64,000 nucleotides of DNA from Nonomuraea rhodomycinica (GTDB lineage: Bacteria; Actinomycetota; Actinomycetes; Streptosporangiales; Streptosporangiaceae), in contig NZ_JABWGO010000004.1 of the NCBI RefSeq assembly GCF_013363995.1, forward strand, positions 124,001-188,000. The letters are read 5' to 3'. The notes beneath the pieces were generated by a model, which saw nothing but the letters and a program-made list of their open reading frames with translations, had not been told where the DNA came from and did no database searches. The translations under genes were made by a program, and so were the position numbers. Of this stretch, positions 50,711 to 59,657 are shown piece by piece (position 1 is the first letter of the stretch; the number at the start of each line of letters is the position of its first letter).

Positions 50711-50805
50711 ACGGGTGACTTCGTCGCGGCGGGCGGGAAGGGAGCGGCCGGTCCGGCGGTTGGTTCAGGCGACACGTTTGGCCATGCTTTTGACAGGAGC
50801 CCCTC

Positions 50806-51273
50806 ATGACCGCCCCCGAAGGCACCCCGCCGCCCGTCCGCCAGCTCCGTCTCGTCGTCGAGGCCGAGGACTACGAGGCCGCGCTCGCGTTCTACCGCGA
50901 CGTTCTGGGGCTCCCCGAGCAGGCCGCGTTCTCCAGCGACGGGGGCGCCCGGGTCGCGATCCTCGACGCCGGCCGGGCCACCCTGGAGATCGCGAACCCG
51001 GCCCAGAAGCGGTACATCGACGAGGTCGAGGTGGGACGGCAGGTGGCGCCCACGATCCGGGTCGCGTTCGAGGTGGACGACGCCCAGGCCACCACGGACC
51101 GGCTGGTGGCGGCCGGGGCCGAGCAGGTCGCGCCGCCCACGCTCACCCCGTGGCAGTCCCTGAACGCGCGGCTCGACGCGCCGGCTGACCTGCACATCAC
51201 GGTCTTCCAGGAGACGCTCAGCCTGGAGGAGCGCGAGGCGCTCGACGGCTTCGGCACCGAGGGCGGCGAGTAG
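50806..51273 (+). CDS. VOC/glyoxalase superfamily protein
   Basis: A 155-residue vicinal oxygen chelate protein: LRLVVEAEDYEAALAFYRDVLGLPEQ (quoted in part), ARVAILDAGRATLEIANP and a second half ending DLHITVFQETL. Metal ligands are not fully conserved, so it may be a binding or resistance protein instead of a lyase. Confidence 0.85.
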   Translation: MTAPEGTPPPVRQLRLVVEAEDYEAALAFYRDVLGLPEQAAFSSDGGARVAILDAGRATLEIANPAQKRYIDEVEVGRQVAPTIRVAFEVDDAQATTDRLVAAGAEQVAPPTLTPWQSLNARLDAPADLHITVFQETLSLEEREALDGFGTEGGE

Positions 51274-51295
51274 CCCTGCCCCCTGGCGGTTTTGG

Positions 51296-51937
51296 GTGTC
51301 CGGGCCGCTGACCGGCCTGGCGGCCCTGCCGCTGTCCACGGCCCGCCGCAAGCTCGGCGACCTCGTACGGCAGGCCACCCTCCCGTACGAGGACGGCCCG
51401 CTGCTGCTCACCCGCCACCGCACCCCGGTGGCGGCCCTGGTCGCCGCCCGCACACTGGCCGGCCAGGAAGCCCGTGAGCATCGGCTCGTTCCGGAGGATC
51501 TGCTGCGCGACGGCCACACCGTCGTGCTGAGCCGCCTCCAGGGGGTCTTCTCGGCTGTCGTCCGGGCCCCCGACGGCGCCGCCGTGGCCGAAGGGAGCGG
51601 CGAGTCCATCGACGCGGCGCTGCGACGCCTGCGCCGCGCGGGGAATGACGCCGCAGGGGACAACGCAGCCCGGAGGAACCACGTGGGGAGGCGCGGACCG
51701 CGGTGCCGGCCTACGAGGCGTTCTCGTCACCGCACAGTGCCTGCTGGTGGAAGGCCGCCATCGCGCCGTCGATGGCGTGCGGCTGCGGCTTACCGGAAGA
51801 ATCCGGCTTGTTCCACCGCGCGAGGTTCACCGCGACGGACATCTGCCGCTTGCCGTCCGCGCTGCTCCACGACGCCGTTCCGGCGCCCCAGGCGGAGCCG
51901 TCGTGGCCCCAGAAGGTGCCGCAATCCGTGGACATGA
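51296..51937 (+). CDS. Phd/YefM-like antitoxin-type protein with doubtful C-terminal extension
   Basis: The first 110 residues or so look like a prevent-host-death antitoxin: LPLSTARRKLGDLVRQATLP and LLLTRHRTPVAALVAARTLA, followed by a small VFSAVVRAPDGAAVAEGSGESIDAALRRLR domain (quoted in part). Downstream the frame stays open through Arg-rich, low-information sequence that is antisense to the serine hydrolase gene for 227 bases. The original stop may have been lost by frameshift. No toxin gene is adjacent. Confidence 0.5.
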   Translation: MSGPLTGLAALPLSTARRKLGDLVRQATLPYEDGPLLLTRHRTPVAALVAARTLAGQEAREHRLVPEDLLRDGHTVVLSRLQGVFSAVVRAPDGAAVAEGSGESIDAALRRLRRAGNDAAGDNAARRNHVGRRGPRCRPTRRSRHRTVPAGGRPPSRRRWRAAAAYRKNPACSTARGSPRRTSAACRPRCSTTPFRRPRRSRRGPRRCRNPWT

Positions 51938-52958
51938 CCTGCAGGCCCAGACCGTAGTCGATCTTCTCGCCGGTCTGGGAGTAGACCTTGACCGTGCGCT
52001 GCATCTGCGCCAGCGATGACGGCTTGACGATCTCGCCGGCGAGCAGCCCGCCGTAGAAGCGGTTGAGATCCTCCATGGTCGAGACCAGGGCGGCACCGGT
52101 GCCCACCCAGGACATGTCGTACACGCTGTAGTCGCGCGGCGGGTCGAGCAGGCCGAGCATCGACTCGTACATCCGGGGGTGCGGCCCCTTGATGCGCGGC
52201 CCGGTCGGGAACGAGGTGTGCCGGAGCCCGGCGCGCTCGATGACGTTCTCGGTGATGTACCTCTCGGCCGTGGTGCCGGTCACCCGCTCCAGGAGCAGGC
52301 CGAGGATGAGGTAGTTGGCGTTGGTGTACGTCCCCGGGGTTTCTCCGGGAGCTCCGGCGGCGGGGGCCTTGAGCGCCATGTCGATCAGCTCCGCCGGGCT
52401 GAACCGCCTGAACCGGTTGTCGTCCAGACTCTTGGGCGACATGTCCGGCACGGAGGGGAACTTCGCAAGGGACGGGAACGCGTAGGGCAGGTACTCCGGA
52501 AGGCCGCTGGTGTGGTTGAGCAGCATCTTCACCGTGATCTTCTTGCCGCGTTCGCCCGGCACCAGCTTCGGCAGGTAGCGGCTGATCGGGTCGTCCAGCC
52601 GGATCCGGCCCTTCTCCACCTGCTGCATGACCGCGGCGGCGGTGAAGGTCTTGGTGACGCTGCCGACCCGCTGCAGCATGCCGGGCCTGACAGGACGGCC
52701 GGTCTCGAGGTCGGCGACCCCGGAGGCGCCGCGCCACACCCGGCCGGAATCGCGCACCTCGGCGTACACGCCCGGCACTCCCGCGCGGTGGATGTCGTCC
52801 AGCGCGGACTTCAGCGGCGCGGGATCGGGAGTGCTCGGCGGGCTCGTGTCGGCGGCCGGCACGACCCCCGTCCCCCCGGCCGCGGGACCCGCTGTCACCA
52901 TTCCCGCTACGACACTCAGCCCGGCCACGCTCACACATGTCACCAGCCGAATCCTCAC
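51711..52958 (-). CDS. Secreted serine hydrolase (beta-lactamase/D-Ala-D-Ala carboxypeptidase family)
   Basis: A 415-residue class C-like penicillin-binding fold enzyme with a signal peptide (MRIRLVTCVSVAGLSVVAGM). The active-site triad motifs are SVTK (SxxK, in VGSVTKTFTAAAV), YTN (in GTYTNANYLILG) and HDG (in FWGHDGSAWG). It probably acts on cell-wall peptides or small esters outside the cell. The 279 bases upstream (52959-53237) contain no recognisable gene. Confidence 0.9.
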   Translation of the reverse strand: MRIRLVTCVSVAGLSVVAGMVTAGPAAGGTGVVPAADTSPPSTPDPAPLKSALDDIHRAGVPGVYAEVRDSGRVWRGASGVADLETGRPVRPGMLQRVGSVTKTFTAAAVMQQVEKGRIRLDDPISRYLPKLVPGERGKKITVKMLLNHTSGLPEYLPYAFPSLAKFPSVPDMSPKSLDDNRFRRFSPAELIDMALKAPAAGAPGETPGTYTNANYLILGLLLERVTGTTAERYITENVIERAGLRHTSFPTGPRIKGPHPRMYESMLGLLDPPRDYSVYDMSWVGTGAALVSTMEDLNRFYGGLLAGEIVKPSSLAQMQRTVKVYSQTGEKIDYGLGLQVMSTDCGTFWGHDGSAWGAGTASWSSADGKRQMSVAVNLARWNKPDSSGKPQPHAIDGAMAAFHQQALCGDENAS

Positions 52959-53237
52959 GGCATCCGTCCTTCATGATCGATGACTGCGACGGGACTCCGC
53001 CCGCGCGACTCCGACGTCGCGTGCCCCCTGATGCACCGACCGGGGACCCTCACGATCGGCAATCATCGCCGGGCCGCCGCCCGGGGGCGTCCGTCGGGCG
53101 AAGTCATCCGCCGCTACCGCCGCGAGCGCACCGGCCCGCCGGACTACGACGTGAGGAGTAGTCCGCGGGAAGGAACGGATGCCGCGGGGCTTCCCTCGGA
53201 CGGAGGCGGATTCCTCGGACGAGGCGAAGGAGGACGG

Positions 53238-54131
53238 CTAGCCCGGGGTGCCGGCGGCGTACAGCACGTCGCGCAGCCCCGGGAGCGTCGCCTCGCGGTC
53301 GGCGTGCCAGACCAGGCGGAGGCTGAGGCCGGGCGCCGGGAACGCGAGCCGCCCGAGCGTGCCCGCCCCGAGCGCGGCGGACACCGCGAACCCCGGCAGC
53401 AGCGCTATCCCGAGCCCCTGCTCCGCCCAGGCGCGCATCACCTGCACCCCGCCCACCTGCACCCGTTCCGGGCCGGGGCCGATGAGCCGGTCGGCGGCCA
53501 TGAGGAACGAGCAGTTCGGCGCGTTCACCAGCAGCCGCTCGCCCGACAGGTCGTCCGGGGACACCCGGGGCCGGCCGAGCAGCGGATGGCCGGGCGCGGC
53601 CACCAGCACGAGAGGCACGGAGCCGACGTCGAGGAACGTCAGCGGCGCGGGCGGCGGCGCGAAGCCGAGGTCGCCGAGGGCCTCGCCCGTGTCGAGGAGC
53701 AGCGCCGCCTCCAGCCGTCCGGCGATCACGTCGGCGAGCAGGTCGTCGCGGCTCACGCTGGGCAGCACCTCCACGCGCAGGCCGGGACGCCGCTCGGCCA
53801 GCCTGGCCAGCACACGCGGCACGCACGCGGCCACGATCGTCTCCAGCGCCCCCAGCCGGACGTCCTCCGGCCGCCCGGCCACCTCGCGGCGCGCCTGCTC
53901 CGCCTGGTCGAGCAGCCGCCGCGCCCAGCCCTGCAACCGCCGCCCGGCCCCGGTCAGCACCATCCCCCTCGGCGTCCGGTCGAACAGCGTCACGCCGAGG
54001 GACTTCTCGAGGACGCGGATCTGCTCGGAGACGCTGGACGGGGCGAGGTCCAGGGCGTTGGCGGCGTCCGTCACCGTCCGGTGCCGCACGACCGCCTCGA
54101 AGGTCCGCAACTGACGCAACTCCACGCACAT
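53238..54131 (-). CDS. LysR-family transcriptional regulator
   Basis: A 297-residue LysR protein: N-terminal HTH LRQLRTFEAVVRHRTVTDAANALDLAPSSVSEQIRVLE (quoted in part) and a two-lobe effector domain (LTFLDVGSVPLVLVAAPGHPLLG, quoted in part; QGLGIALLPGFAV). ATG at 54131 gives the usual length. The neighbouring genes do not suggest an obvious target. Confidence 0.88.
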   Translation of the reverse strand: MCVELRQLRTFEAVVRHRTVTDAANALDLAPSSVSEQIRVLEKSLGVTLFDRTPRGMVLTGAGRRLQGWARRLLDQAEQARREVAGRPEDVRLGALETIVAACVPRVLARLAERRPGLRVEVLPSVSRDDLLADVIAGRLEAALLLDTGEALGDLGFAPPPAPLTFLDVGSVPLVLVAAPGHPLLGRPRVSPDDLSGERLLVNAPNCSFLMAADRLIGPGPERVQVGGVQVMRAWAEQGLGIALLPGFAVSAALGAGTLGRLAFPAPGLSLRLVWHADREATLPGLRDVLYAAGTPG

Positions 54132-54325
54132 CCCAACCAGCACCGCCGCGGACGGCATTCCGCCGTCGGACGGACGCTCGAAACGCGCGCCGAGCGCGCC
54201 CCTGCGCGGAGGACGCCGGTGAGCCTGGTCGCCGACGCCTCCGCTCACGAACTCCGAATGATCACGCGGTGGCCGTCTCCCTGCGACTCCAACGCCTCAC
54301 GGCACGGGGTGGCGGACGGAGCGCG

Positions 54326-54784
54326 TCACGGGCACTTCGCGCGCATCTTGGGGCTCCAGCCGTTGTGGACGACGTACTTGCTTCCTGCGTAGTAGCTGAC
54401 CTGGCCCTGCAGGCGGTAGGTGAAGACGGTCCCCCGCTTGCAGCCCTTGTACAACGTCTTCTTGCCGGCTCCGTACCAGGAGGCGCTGGAGATGTTCTGC
54501 CAGCCCCACCAGCGCTTGCGCTGCAGCATGATCTTGGTGCGCTGGTTGCGGGAGCAGCCTATCGCCCAGCCGGTCGCGGCCACGTGTCCCTTGCGCATCT
54601 CCGGACGGTACACACGCACCTCACGGCAGGACATCGCCGTCGAGCCGGCCGCCGCGGCGGCCGTGGTGACGGTGGTGGGGGAGGTCTGGGCGCTGGTCTG
54701 GACGGAGGCCTGCGCGGGGGAGCCCGCGGTCAGAGCCGCAGCGGCGACCGCCGCACCGAGGACCATCGTGTTGAGCGTTCGCAT
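54326..54784 (-). CDS. Small secreted protein of unknown function
   Basis: A 152-residue protein with a signal peptide (MRTLNTMVLGAAVAAAALTA, cleavage after AQA) and a Thr/Ala-rich spacer. The mature part is basic, with four cysteines and many aromatic residues (MLQRKRWWGWQNISSASWYG, KCP end). AAGGAGAA precedes the ATG by five bases. Not recognised. Confidence 0.7.
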   Translation of the reverse strand: MRTLNTMVLGAAVAAAALTAGSPAQASVQTSAQTSPTTVTTAAAAAGSTAMSCREVRVYRPEMRKGHVAATGWAIGCSRNQRTKIMLQRKRWWGWQNISSASWYGAGKKTLYKGCKRGTVFTYRLQGQVSYYAGSKYVVHNGWSPKMRAKCP

Positions 54785-55236
54785 CGGGTTCTCCTTGGTG
54801 CTCGTCGTACTGGACACCGCGAAGGTAGCCAGGCCGATGTTGAGAACCTGTTGAGCGTCTGTTGAGCGAACGATCGGCCGGCACTCCAGTGACACATCGC
54901 GATCATGGTGGGGATCGGCGCTGGTGGTGGCAGTGTCGGGCGGCCGCCTGATGACGACGCCGCCAACCGCCGGATCCCGCGGGAGGTCAGCGGTGCGCAG
55001 CAGCCGCTGCGGCTTCTGGCCGCGCGCTCCGCGCGGATCGACGTCGGGATCGCGTCGGTGGTGCACGGACATGTGATCACCGGCGAGCCCGAGGCGCGCG
55101 TCTTCGCCGAGCGGGGCCGCCGCATGCCGGACCGGTTCGCGGAGCTCGACATCGTGCGGCATCAGCCCCGGCTTTCGGAATATCCGAACGAGCGCTGCGG
55201 CCAGGCCGGTGGAGCCGGGGCGGGCGGGAGCCGACA
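54785..55236. other. Intergenic stretch with doubtful open frames
   Basis: An open plus-strand frame begins at 54905 and runs to 55249, overlapping the MFS start; it includes IDVGIASVVHGHVITGEPEA and RRMPDRFAELDIVRHQPRLS, which I cannot assign. There is no convincing ribosome site. It may be a decayed gene or chance reading in GC-rich DNA. Confidence 0.3.
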
Positions 55237-56706
55237 GTGGGCGCCATGACTTCTTCCACCATCGGCGCGCCCCCGCGCGCCCGCGGGCGGGCCGCGGCGC
55301 TGCTCGGCGTGTCGCTCGGGTACTTCATGGTGCTCCTCGACATGACCGTGCTCTCCGTGGCCGAGCCCGATCTGGCCGCGTCGCTGCGCACCTCGATCGC
55401 CGGCCTCCAGTGGGCCACCACCGGCTACACCGTCGTCTTCGGCGCGCTGCTGCTGTCCGGCGGCGCGGTCGCCGACCGTTACGGGGCCGACCGGGTCTTC
55501 CGCGCCGGGGTGGCGGTGTTCGCGCTCGGCTCGCTGCTGTCGGCCCTCGCTCCCGGGCTGGGCGTGCTGGTCGGGTTGCGGGCGGTCCTGGGCGCCGCCG
55601 GGGCGGCCTGCGTGCCCGCCTCGATGGCCGTCATCGCGCGGCTCTACCCCGACCCCGGCGAGCGGACGCGGGCGGTGGCGGCCTGGGCGGCCATCAGCGG
55701 CGCGGCCGTCGCCGCGGGCCCGGTCGCGGGCGGCGCGCTCGTCGACCTGGCCGGATGGCGGGCGATCTTCCTGGTGAACGTGCCGATCGGCGTGCTGGTG
55801 CTCGCGCTGACCGCCCTCAGCACGGCCCCCGGCAAAGCCCCCGGCGTGGCTCCTGGCGAGGCCCCCAGCGTGGCCCCCAGCGTGGCCCCCGGCGCGGCTG
55901 CCGGGTCGCCGCGCGGGGAGCGGCGGATCGACTGGGCGGCCCAGCTCGCCGCCTGCGCGGTGCTCGCGCTGCTGACCGACGCGCTCATCGCGGCCGGCTC
56001 GCGCTCCTGGGCGCACGCCGCCGGATCGGCGGCGGCGACGGCGCTGGCGGCCCGCGGGTTCGCCGCGCTCGAACGGCGCAGCCACGCCCCCGTGCTGAAC
56101 CGGGCGCTCCTCGGCAGCGGCGGCGTGCGGGCCGGCCTGGCCGCCGGGGCGGCGGTGAGCTTCACCCTGAACGGCGCCCTGTTCGTGCTGCCGCTGCTGC
56201 TCCAGCAGGGCCGGCACCTGAGCGCGGTGGCCAGCGGCCTGGCGTTCCTGCCGCTCACCCTGCCGTTCGCGGTCAACCCGCCGCTGACCGGCCGGATCGT
56301 CGCCCGTGTCGGCCCGCGCCCGCCGATCCTGGCCGGGCTGGCGCTGCTCGCCGCGGGCGGCGGCGGGCTGGCGTGGGCCGTCGGCGCCGGCGCCGGGTAC
56401 GGGTGGCTGGCCGTGGGACTGCTGCTCACCGGCACCGGGGTCTCGCTCGTGCTGCCCGCCCTGGCCGCCGCCGTCATCGCCGCCGCGCCCGCCGGCACGG
56501 CCGGTGCCGCCGGAGGGCTGCTCAACGCCGTCCGTCAGACCGGGGCCACGGTCGGGGTCGCCGTCATGGGGGCCTGCGCAGGCCTCGGGACGGTCACCGG
56601 CACCGCGCTCTCCCTGGTCGTGGCGGCCGCGCTGTGCGGGCTCGCCGCGGCGTGGTTCGCCCGGCGGAGCTCGCCCGGCAGGTCCCGCGCCGGGGCGTCG
56701 CGCTGA
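55237..56706 (+). CDS. MFS drug exporter (DHA2, 14-helix type)
   Basis: A 489-residue EmrB/QacA-like transporter: GYFMVLLDMTVLSVAEPDLA, GGAVADRYGADRVFRAG (motif A), LGAAGAACVPASMAVIARL and GPVAGGALVDLAGWRAIFLVNVPIG (motif C region, quoted in part). A Pro/Ala-rich linker (APGVAPGEAPSVAPSVAPG) interrupts the centre, between helices 6 and 7. GTG at 55237 has GGGAG six bases upstream; an ATG at 55246 is an alternative. Confidence 0.88.
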   Translation: MGAMTSSTIGAPPRARGRAAALLGVSLGYFMVLLDMTVLSVAEPDLAASLRTSIAGLQWATTGYTVVFGALLLSGGAVADRYGADRVFRAGVAVFALGSLLSALAPGLGVLVGLRAVLGAAGAACVPASMAVIARLYPDPGERTRAVAAWAAISGAAVAAGPVAGGALVDLAGWRAIFLVNVPIGVLVLALTALSTAPGKAPGVAPGEAPSVAPSVAPGAAAGSPRGERRIDWAAQLAACAVLALLTDALIAAGSRSWAHAAGSAAATALAARGFAALERRSHAPVLNRALLGSGGVRAGLAAGAAVSFTLNGALFVLPLLLQQGRHLSAVASGLAFLPLTLPFAVNPPLTGRIVARVGPRPPILAGLALLAAGGGGLAWAVGAGAGYGWLAVGLLLTGTGVSLVLPALAAAVIAAAPAGTAGAAGGLLNAVRQTGATVGVAVMGACAGLGTVTGTALSLVVAAALCGLAAAWFARRSSPGRSRAGASR

Positions 56707-56717
56707 GACGGCGGCGG

Positions 56718-57425
56718 CTACGGGGCGGCGACCAGGCTCATCAGCCGCTCCCAGGCCGGCGACGACGCGGTGAGGTGGGCGTCGAGCAGGGCGCGCGTGT
56801 CCGGCCCGACGTCCTCGTGCTCCTGCTGCCGGGCCGCCCACGCCTTCATGTCGGCGGCCAGCCGGACCAGCCGCGGATCGCCGGGGTCCCAGTCGAACGC
56901 CTCGTCGCAGGCCAGGTAGAGGCGCATCAGCTCGGCGTCGTCGAAGGAGGCGTTCTTCACGGCGACCAGCTCGGGAAGCAGCTCCGGCGACTGCGCCGCC
57001 ATCATGATCCACATGTCGCGCTCGACGCGGACGGTCCGCTCGCTGACGCCGAGCGCGCGCAGCCGTTCGAGGACGGCGACGACGTCGGCGGGCAGGAACA
57101 GCCGTTCGCCCCCGGCCAGCTCGGCGATGCGCCGCCGCTGCCGGGTCAGGTCGCGGATCCGCGCGCGCAGGTCGGCGTCGATGGCGGCGACGGCGTCGGC
57201 GAACTCCTCCTGCCCGGCGTGCAGGAGCTCGTCGACGCGGGCCAGCGGCACGCCGGCGTCCGCCATGGTCTTGATCCGGATCAGGTCGACCACCGCGGCG
57301 GCGTCGTAACGGCGGTATCCGGAGGAGTCGCGCTCGGGCTCGGCGAGCAGGCCGCGCTGGTGGTAGTGGCGGACGGCGCGGACCGTCACCCCTGCATGGG
57401 CGGCGAGCCGGCCAATGGTGAGCAA
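56718..57425 (-). CDS. MerR-family transcriptional regulator
   Basis: A 235-residue MerR protein with N-terminal HTH (LTIGRLAAHAGVTVRAVRHYHQRGLL, quoted in part; GYRRYDAAAVVDLIRIK), a dimerisation helix and a C-terminal ligand domain of about 115 residues resembling TipA-type effector regions. The start codon is TTG. It is the second gene of an operon with the upstream alpha/beta hydrolase (11-base gap), probably controlled at the dyad 58339-58359. Confidence 0.88.
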   Translation of the reverse strand: MLTIGRLAAHAGVTVRAVRHYHQRGLLAEPERDSSGYRRYDAAAVVDLIRIKTMADAGVPLARVDELLHAGQEEFADAVAAIDADLRARIRDLTRQRRRIAELAGGERLFLPADVVAVLERLRALGVSERTVRVERDMWIMMAAQSPELLPELVAVKNASFDDAELMRLYLACDEAFDWDPGDPRLVRLAADMKAWAARQQEHEDVGPDTRALLDAHLTASSPAWERLMSLVAAP

Positions 57426-57436
57426 GGAGAGCCCTT

Positions 57437-58324
57437 TCAGCGCACGCGTTGCCAGAGATCGCGGACACCCCGCAGGACGGCGTCCGGTTCGTCCGTGCAG
57501 ATCGTACTGTGGCGGGCTTTCTCCAGCACGCGGTGCTCGCCCTCGGGCACCGACGCGGCCAGGGCCTCGCCGAGGCGGAGCTTGCCGTCGCCCATCGCGG
57601 CCAGGGTCTTCCTCGGCATCATGAGCCTCATCGCGGGATCGACGCCCAGCGCGGTGAACGCGAGCAGCGGCCTGCCGGGCACGGGACCTGCGGCCTTGAT
57701 CTCGGTGGCCAGCTCGGGCAGGTCGCCGCGCTCCTGCGCGCCGGCCCGCTGCGAGCCGACGGTGAGGTGGCGGGCCAGCAGCGCGTCGCGCACCTCGCGC
57801 GGCCAGCCGGCCAGCATCTTCCTGTACTGTCCGCCCGCGAGGAGGGTGACGAGGCGCAGCGTCAGGCCGCCCGGCACCGGCTGCGGCTTCAGGCGCAGGC
57901 GCTCGTCGGCCATGTGGACGTCCCAGTCCTCGTTGAACGCGTCGAGGTAGACGACCCCGGCCACCTCGCCGGGGAAGAGCTGGAGGAAGCGCCGGGCGTA
58001 GGCGCCGCCGAGGGAGTGCGCCACCAGCACGTACGGGCCCGGCACGTCCGCGGCCCGCAGCAGGTCCCGCAGCTCGGTCGCGACCTCGGCCGCGGTGCGC
58101 GGCAGCTCGGCCGGGTCGCTCCAGCCCGTGCCGGCGCGGTCGTAGAGGACGGAGGTGGTGAACGCGGAGACGCGCTCGTGGATGTTGAGGTAGTCCAGCC
58201 CGAAGGCGCTGGCGCCGGGCAGGAACACCACGGCCGGCCCGCCCGCGCCCGAGCGGTGCAGGAGCAGCCGGCGGCCGTCGACCTGGTGGAAACGCCCCAG
58301 CGGGGGCTGCTGTGAAGTGCTCAC
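57437..58324 (-). CDS. Alpha/beta hydrolase
   Basis: A 295-residue hydrolase: VVFLPGASAFGLDYLNIHERV (quoted in part), LYDRAGTGWSD, nucleophile in LVAHSLGGAYARRF and His in KARHSTICTDEPD. GTG start at 58324, almost adjacent to a MerR-type dyad. Downstream it is followed by the MerR gene, so MerR probably senses a substrate of this enzyme. Confidence 0.85.
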   Translation of the reverse strand: MSTSQQPPLGRFHQVDGRRLLLHRSGAGGPAVVFLPGASAFGLDYLNIHERVSAFTTSVLYDRAGTGWSDPAELPRTAAEVATELRDLLRAADVPGPYVLVAHSLGGAYARRFLQLFPGEVAGVVYLDAFNEDWDVHMADERLRLKPQPVPGGLTLRLVTLLAGGQYRKMLAGWPREVRDALLARHLTVGSQRAGAQERGDLPELATEIKAAGPVPGRPLLAFTALGVDPAMRLMMPRKTLAAMGDGKLRLGEALAASVPEGEHRVLEKARHSTICTDEPDAVLRGVRDLWQRVR

Positions 58325-58338
58325 CAGGCGATGGTGCA

Positions 58339-58359
58339 ACCCTGACGCGGGGTCAAGGT
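58339..58359. promoter_or_regulatory. MerR-type dyad in the hydrolase-merR promoter
   Basis: ACCCTGAC (58339-58346) and GTCAAGGT (58352-58359) are inverted repeats matching at 7 of 8 positions around a 5-base spacer. On the minus strand TTGACC (58362-58357) overlaps its upstream edge as a -35 element, the usual placement for MerR operators. The dyad lies 15 bases before the hydrolase start codon. Confidence 0.6.
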
Positions 58360-58405
58360 CAAGCCGGGGATCGGGCGAGGTCGCGGGCTCACTAGGATCG
58401 CCCGC

Positions 58406-58981
58406 ATGGAAGATCGGCTCATGGCCGGGCGGGGGCCGCTGCGCCTGCTCGCGGGGGCTCCGGGCGCGGGCAAGACGTACCTGCTGCCGTACCTGCTGGA
58501 GGCGGCCGGCGGGCTGGTCGTCATGGACATGGACGAGATCCTGGAGGAGGGCGCCCTGCTCGGCGTGCCCGTCGCCGAGCCCGCGGCCGCCCCGGTGTGG
58601 CCCGCCTACGACCGCCTGTGGGGGCGGATCGTCGCCATGGTGCGCCGGGTGGGGCATCCCGTGCTGCTGCTCTGCCCCGTCCCCGACGCGGAGGAGCTGG
58701 CGCCGGGCCGGAGGTGGGACGGGCCGCTCCGGTGGGCGCTGCTGGACTGCCCCGACGACGTCCGGCGGCGGCGGCTGGAGGCGCGCGGCTACGCGGAGGC
58801 GGAGATCGAGGACGCGATGGCCGACGCCCGGCAGGGGCGCGCGCTCATCCCGACGGCGTTCGCGTCCGTTGGGGCATCCGACGGGGGAGCGGTCGGGGGT
58901 TCGCCCGACGGGGGAGCGGCCGTGGATCCCGCCGCGCTGGCGGACCGCGTGCTGGCCTGGGCACGAGGTGACGGCGCATGA
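58406..58981 (+). CDS. P-loop nucleotide-binding protein (kinase-like)
   Basis: A 191-residue protein with Walker A LLAGAPGAGKTYLL and a short kinase-like fold (VVMDMDEILEE, LLCPVPDAEEL, ALLDCPDDVRRRRLEARG). It may be a small nucleoside or substrate kinase. The C-terminal region contains a duplicated GGxVGGSPDGGAAVD-like Gly-rich segment. Unknown substrate. Confidence 0.75.
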   Translation: MEDRLMAGRGPLRLLAGAPGAGKTYLLPYLLEAAGGLVVMDMDEILEEGALLGVPVAEPAAAPVWPAYDRLWGRIVAMVRRVGHPVLLLCPVPDAEELAPGRRWDGPLRWALLDCPDDVRRRRLEARGYAEAEIEDAMADARQGRALIPTAFASVGASDGGAVGGSPDGGAAVDPAALADRVLAWARGDGA

Positions 58982-59052
58982 GGGGCGTCATGTCCGTTTG
59001 CTGGGGTTCCGTGGGGTATCGGGGGCGTTGGGCGGGCTCTGAGGGGGCATAA

Positions 59053-59568
59053 GTGAGGTTGATGAGGAAGCTGGGGATTGTCGGGATCGTGGGCTTGGGT
59101 CTGCTGGTGGCAGGCACCGCCTTCGCCCAGACGCGGCCTGTCTCCCCGGCCGCGCCCCGCGTCGCGGCGCAGGCGGGTCCGGCCGCTTCGGACCCGTGCT
59201 CCTCCGATCAGCTGGAGATCCGGTTCGGCCGGATCGACCCCGGCGCGGGCAACCGGTACGTGCCCCTGACCTTCACCAACGTGTCCGGCGCCTCCTGCGT
59301 CCTGTCCGGCCATCCCGGCGTCGCCCTGCTCGACGCGGCCGGCGCGGCGCTCGCGGTGACCGTGCGGCACGTGGACGGGCCCGGCGCGGTGGCGACGCTG
59401 AAGCCGGGCGGGAGCGTGCGCTCCGTCCTGCACTGGACGGTCGTGGAGCCCGGCTGCGTCAGCCCCGCCGGACTGCGCGCCGAGCCTCCGGCGGGGGGGA
59501 CGGGCGTGACGCTCCCGCTCCCCGAGGGCAGGGTGTGCGGCGGCGTGGACGTCACCCCGGTCGGCTGA
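59053..59568 (+). CDS. Secreted DUF4232 protein
   Basis: A 171-residue protein with a signal peptide (LGIVGIVGLGLLVAGTAFAQ) and a DUF4232 domain: CSSDQLEIRFG, YVPLTFTNVSGASCVLSGHPGVALLD (quoted in part), LHWTVVEPGCVSPAGLR and the final VCGG. Four cysteines are placed for two disulfides. GTG at 59053 has AGGGGG six bases upstream; ATG at 59062 is an alternative. Function unknown, typical of actinobacterial envelopes. Confidence 0.85.
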   Translation: MRLMRKLGIVGIVGLGLLVAGTAFAQTRPVSPAAPRVAAQAGPAASDPCSSDQLEIRFGRIDPGAGNRYVPLTFTNVSGASCVLSGHPGVALLDAAGAALAVTVRHVDGPGAVATLKPGGSVRSVLHWTVVEPGCVSPAGLRAEPPAGGTGVTLPLPEGRVCGGVDVTPVG

Positions 59569-59657
59569 CGTCATCGGCGGTCCGCCGAGGTGCGGCGGGC
59601 CGGTCCCTCCCATGGAGGTCCTCCGGGACCTAGGCTCGACATGGAAGGGATGCCGTC

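Noticed and set aside
54905..55249. Plus-strand gene upstream of the MFS exporter
   Set aside because: No convincing ribosome site or family; listed only as an intergenic note.
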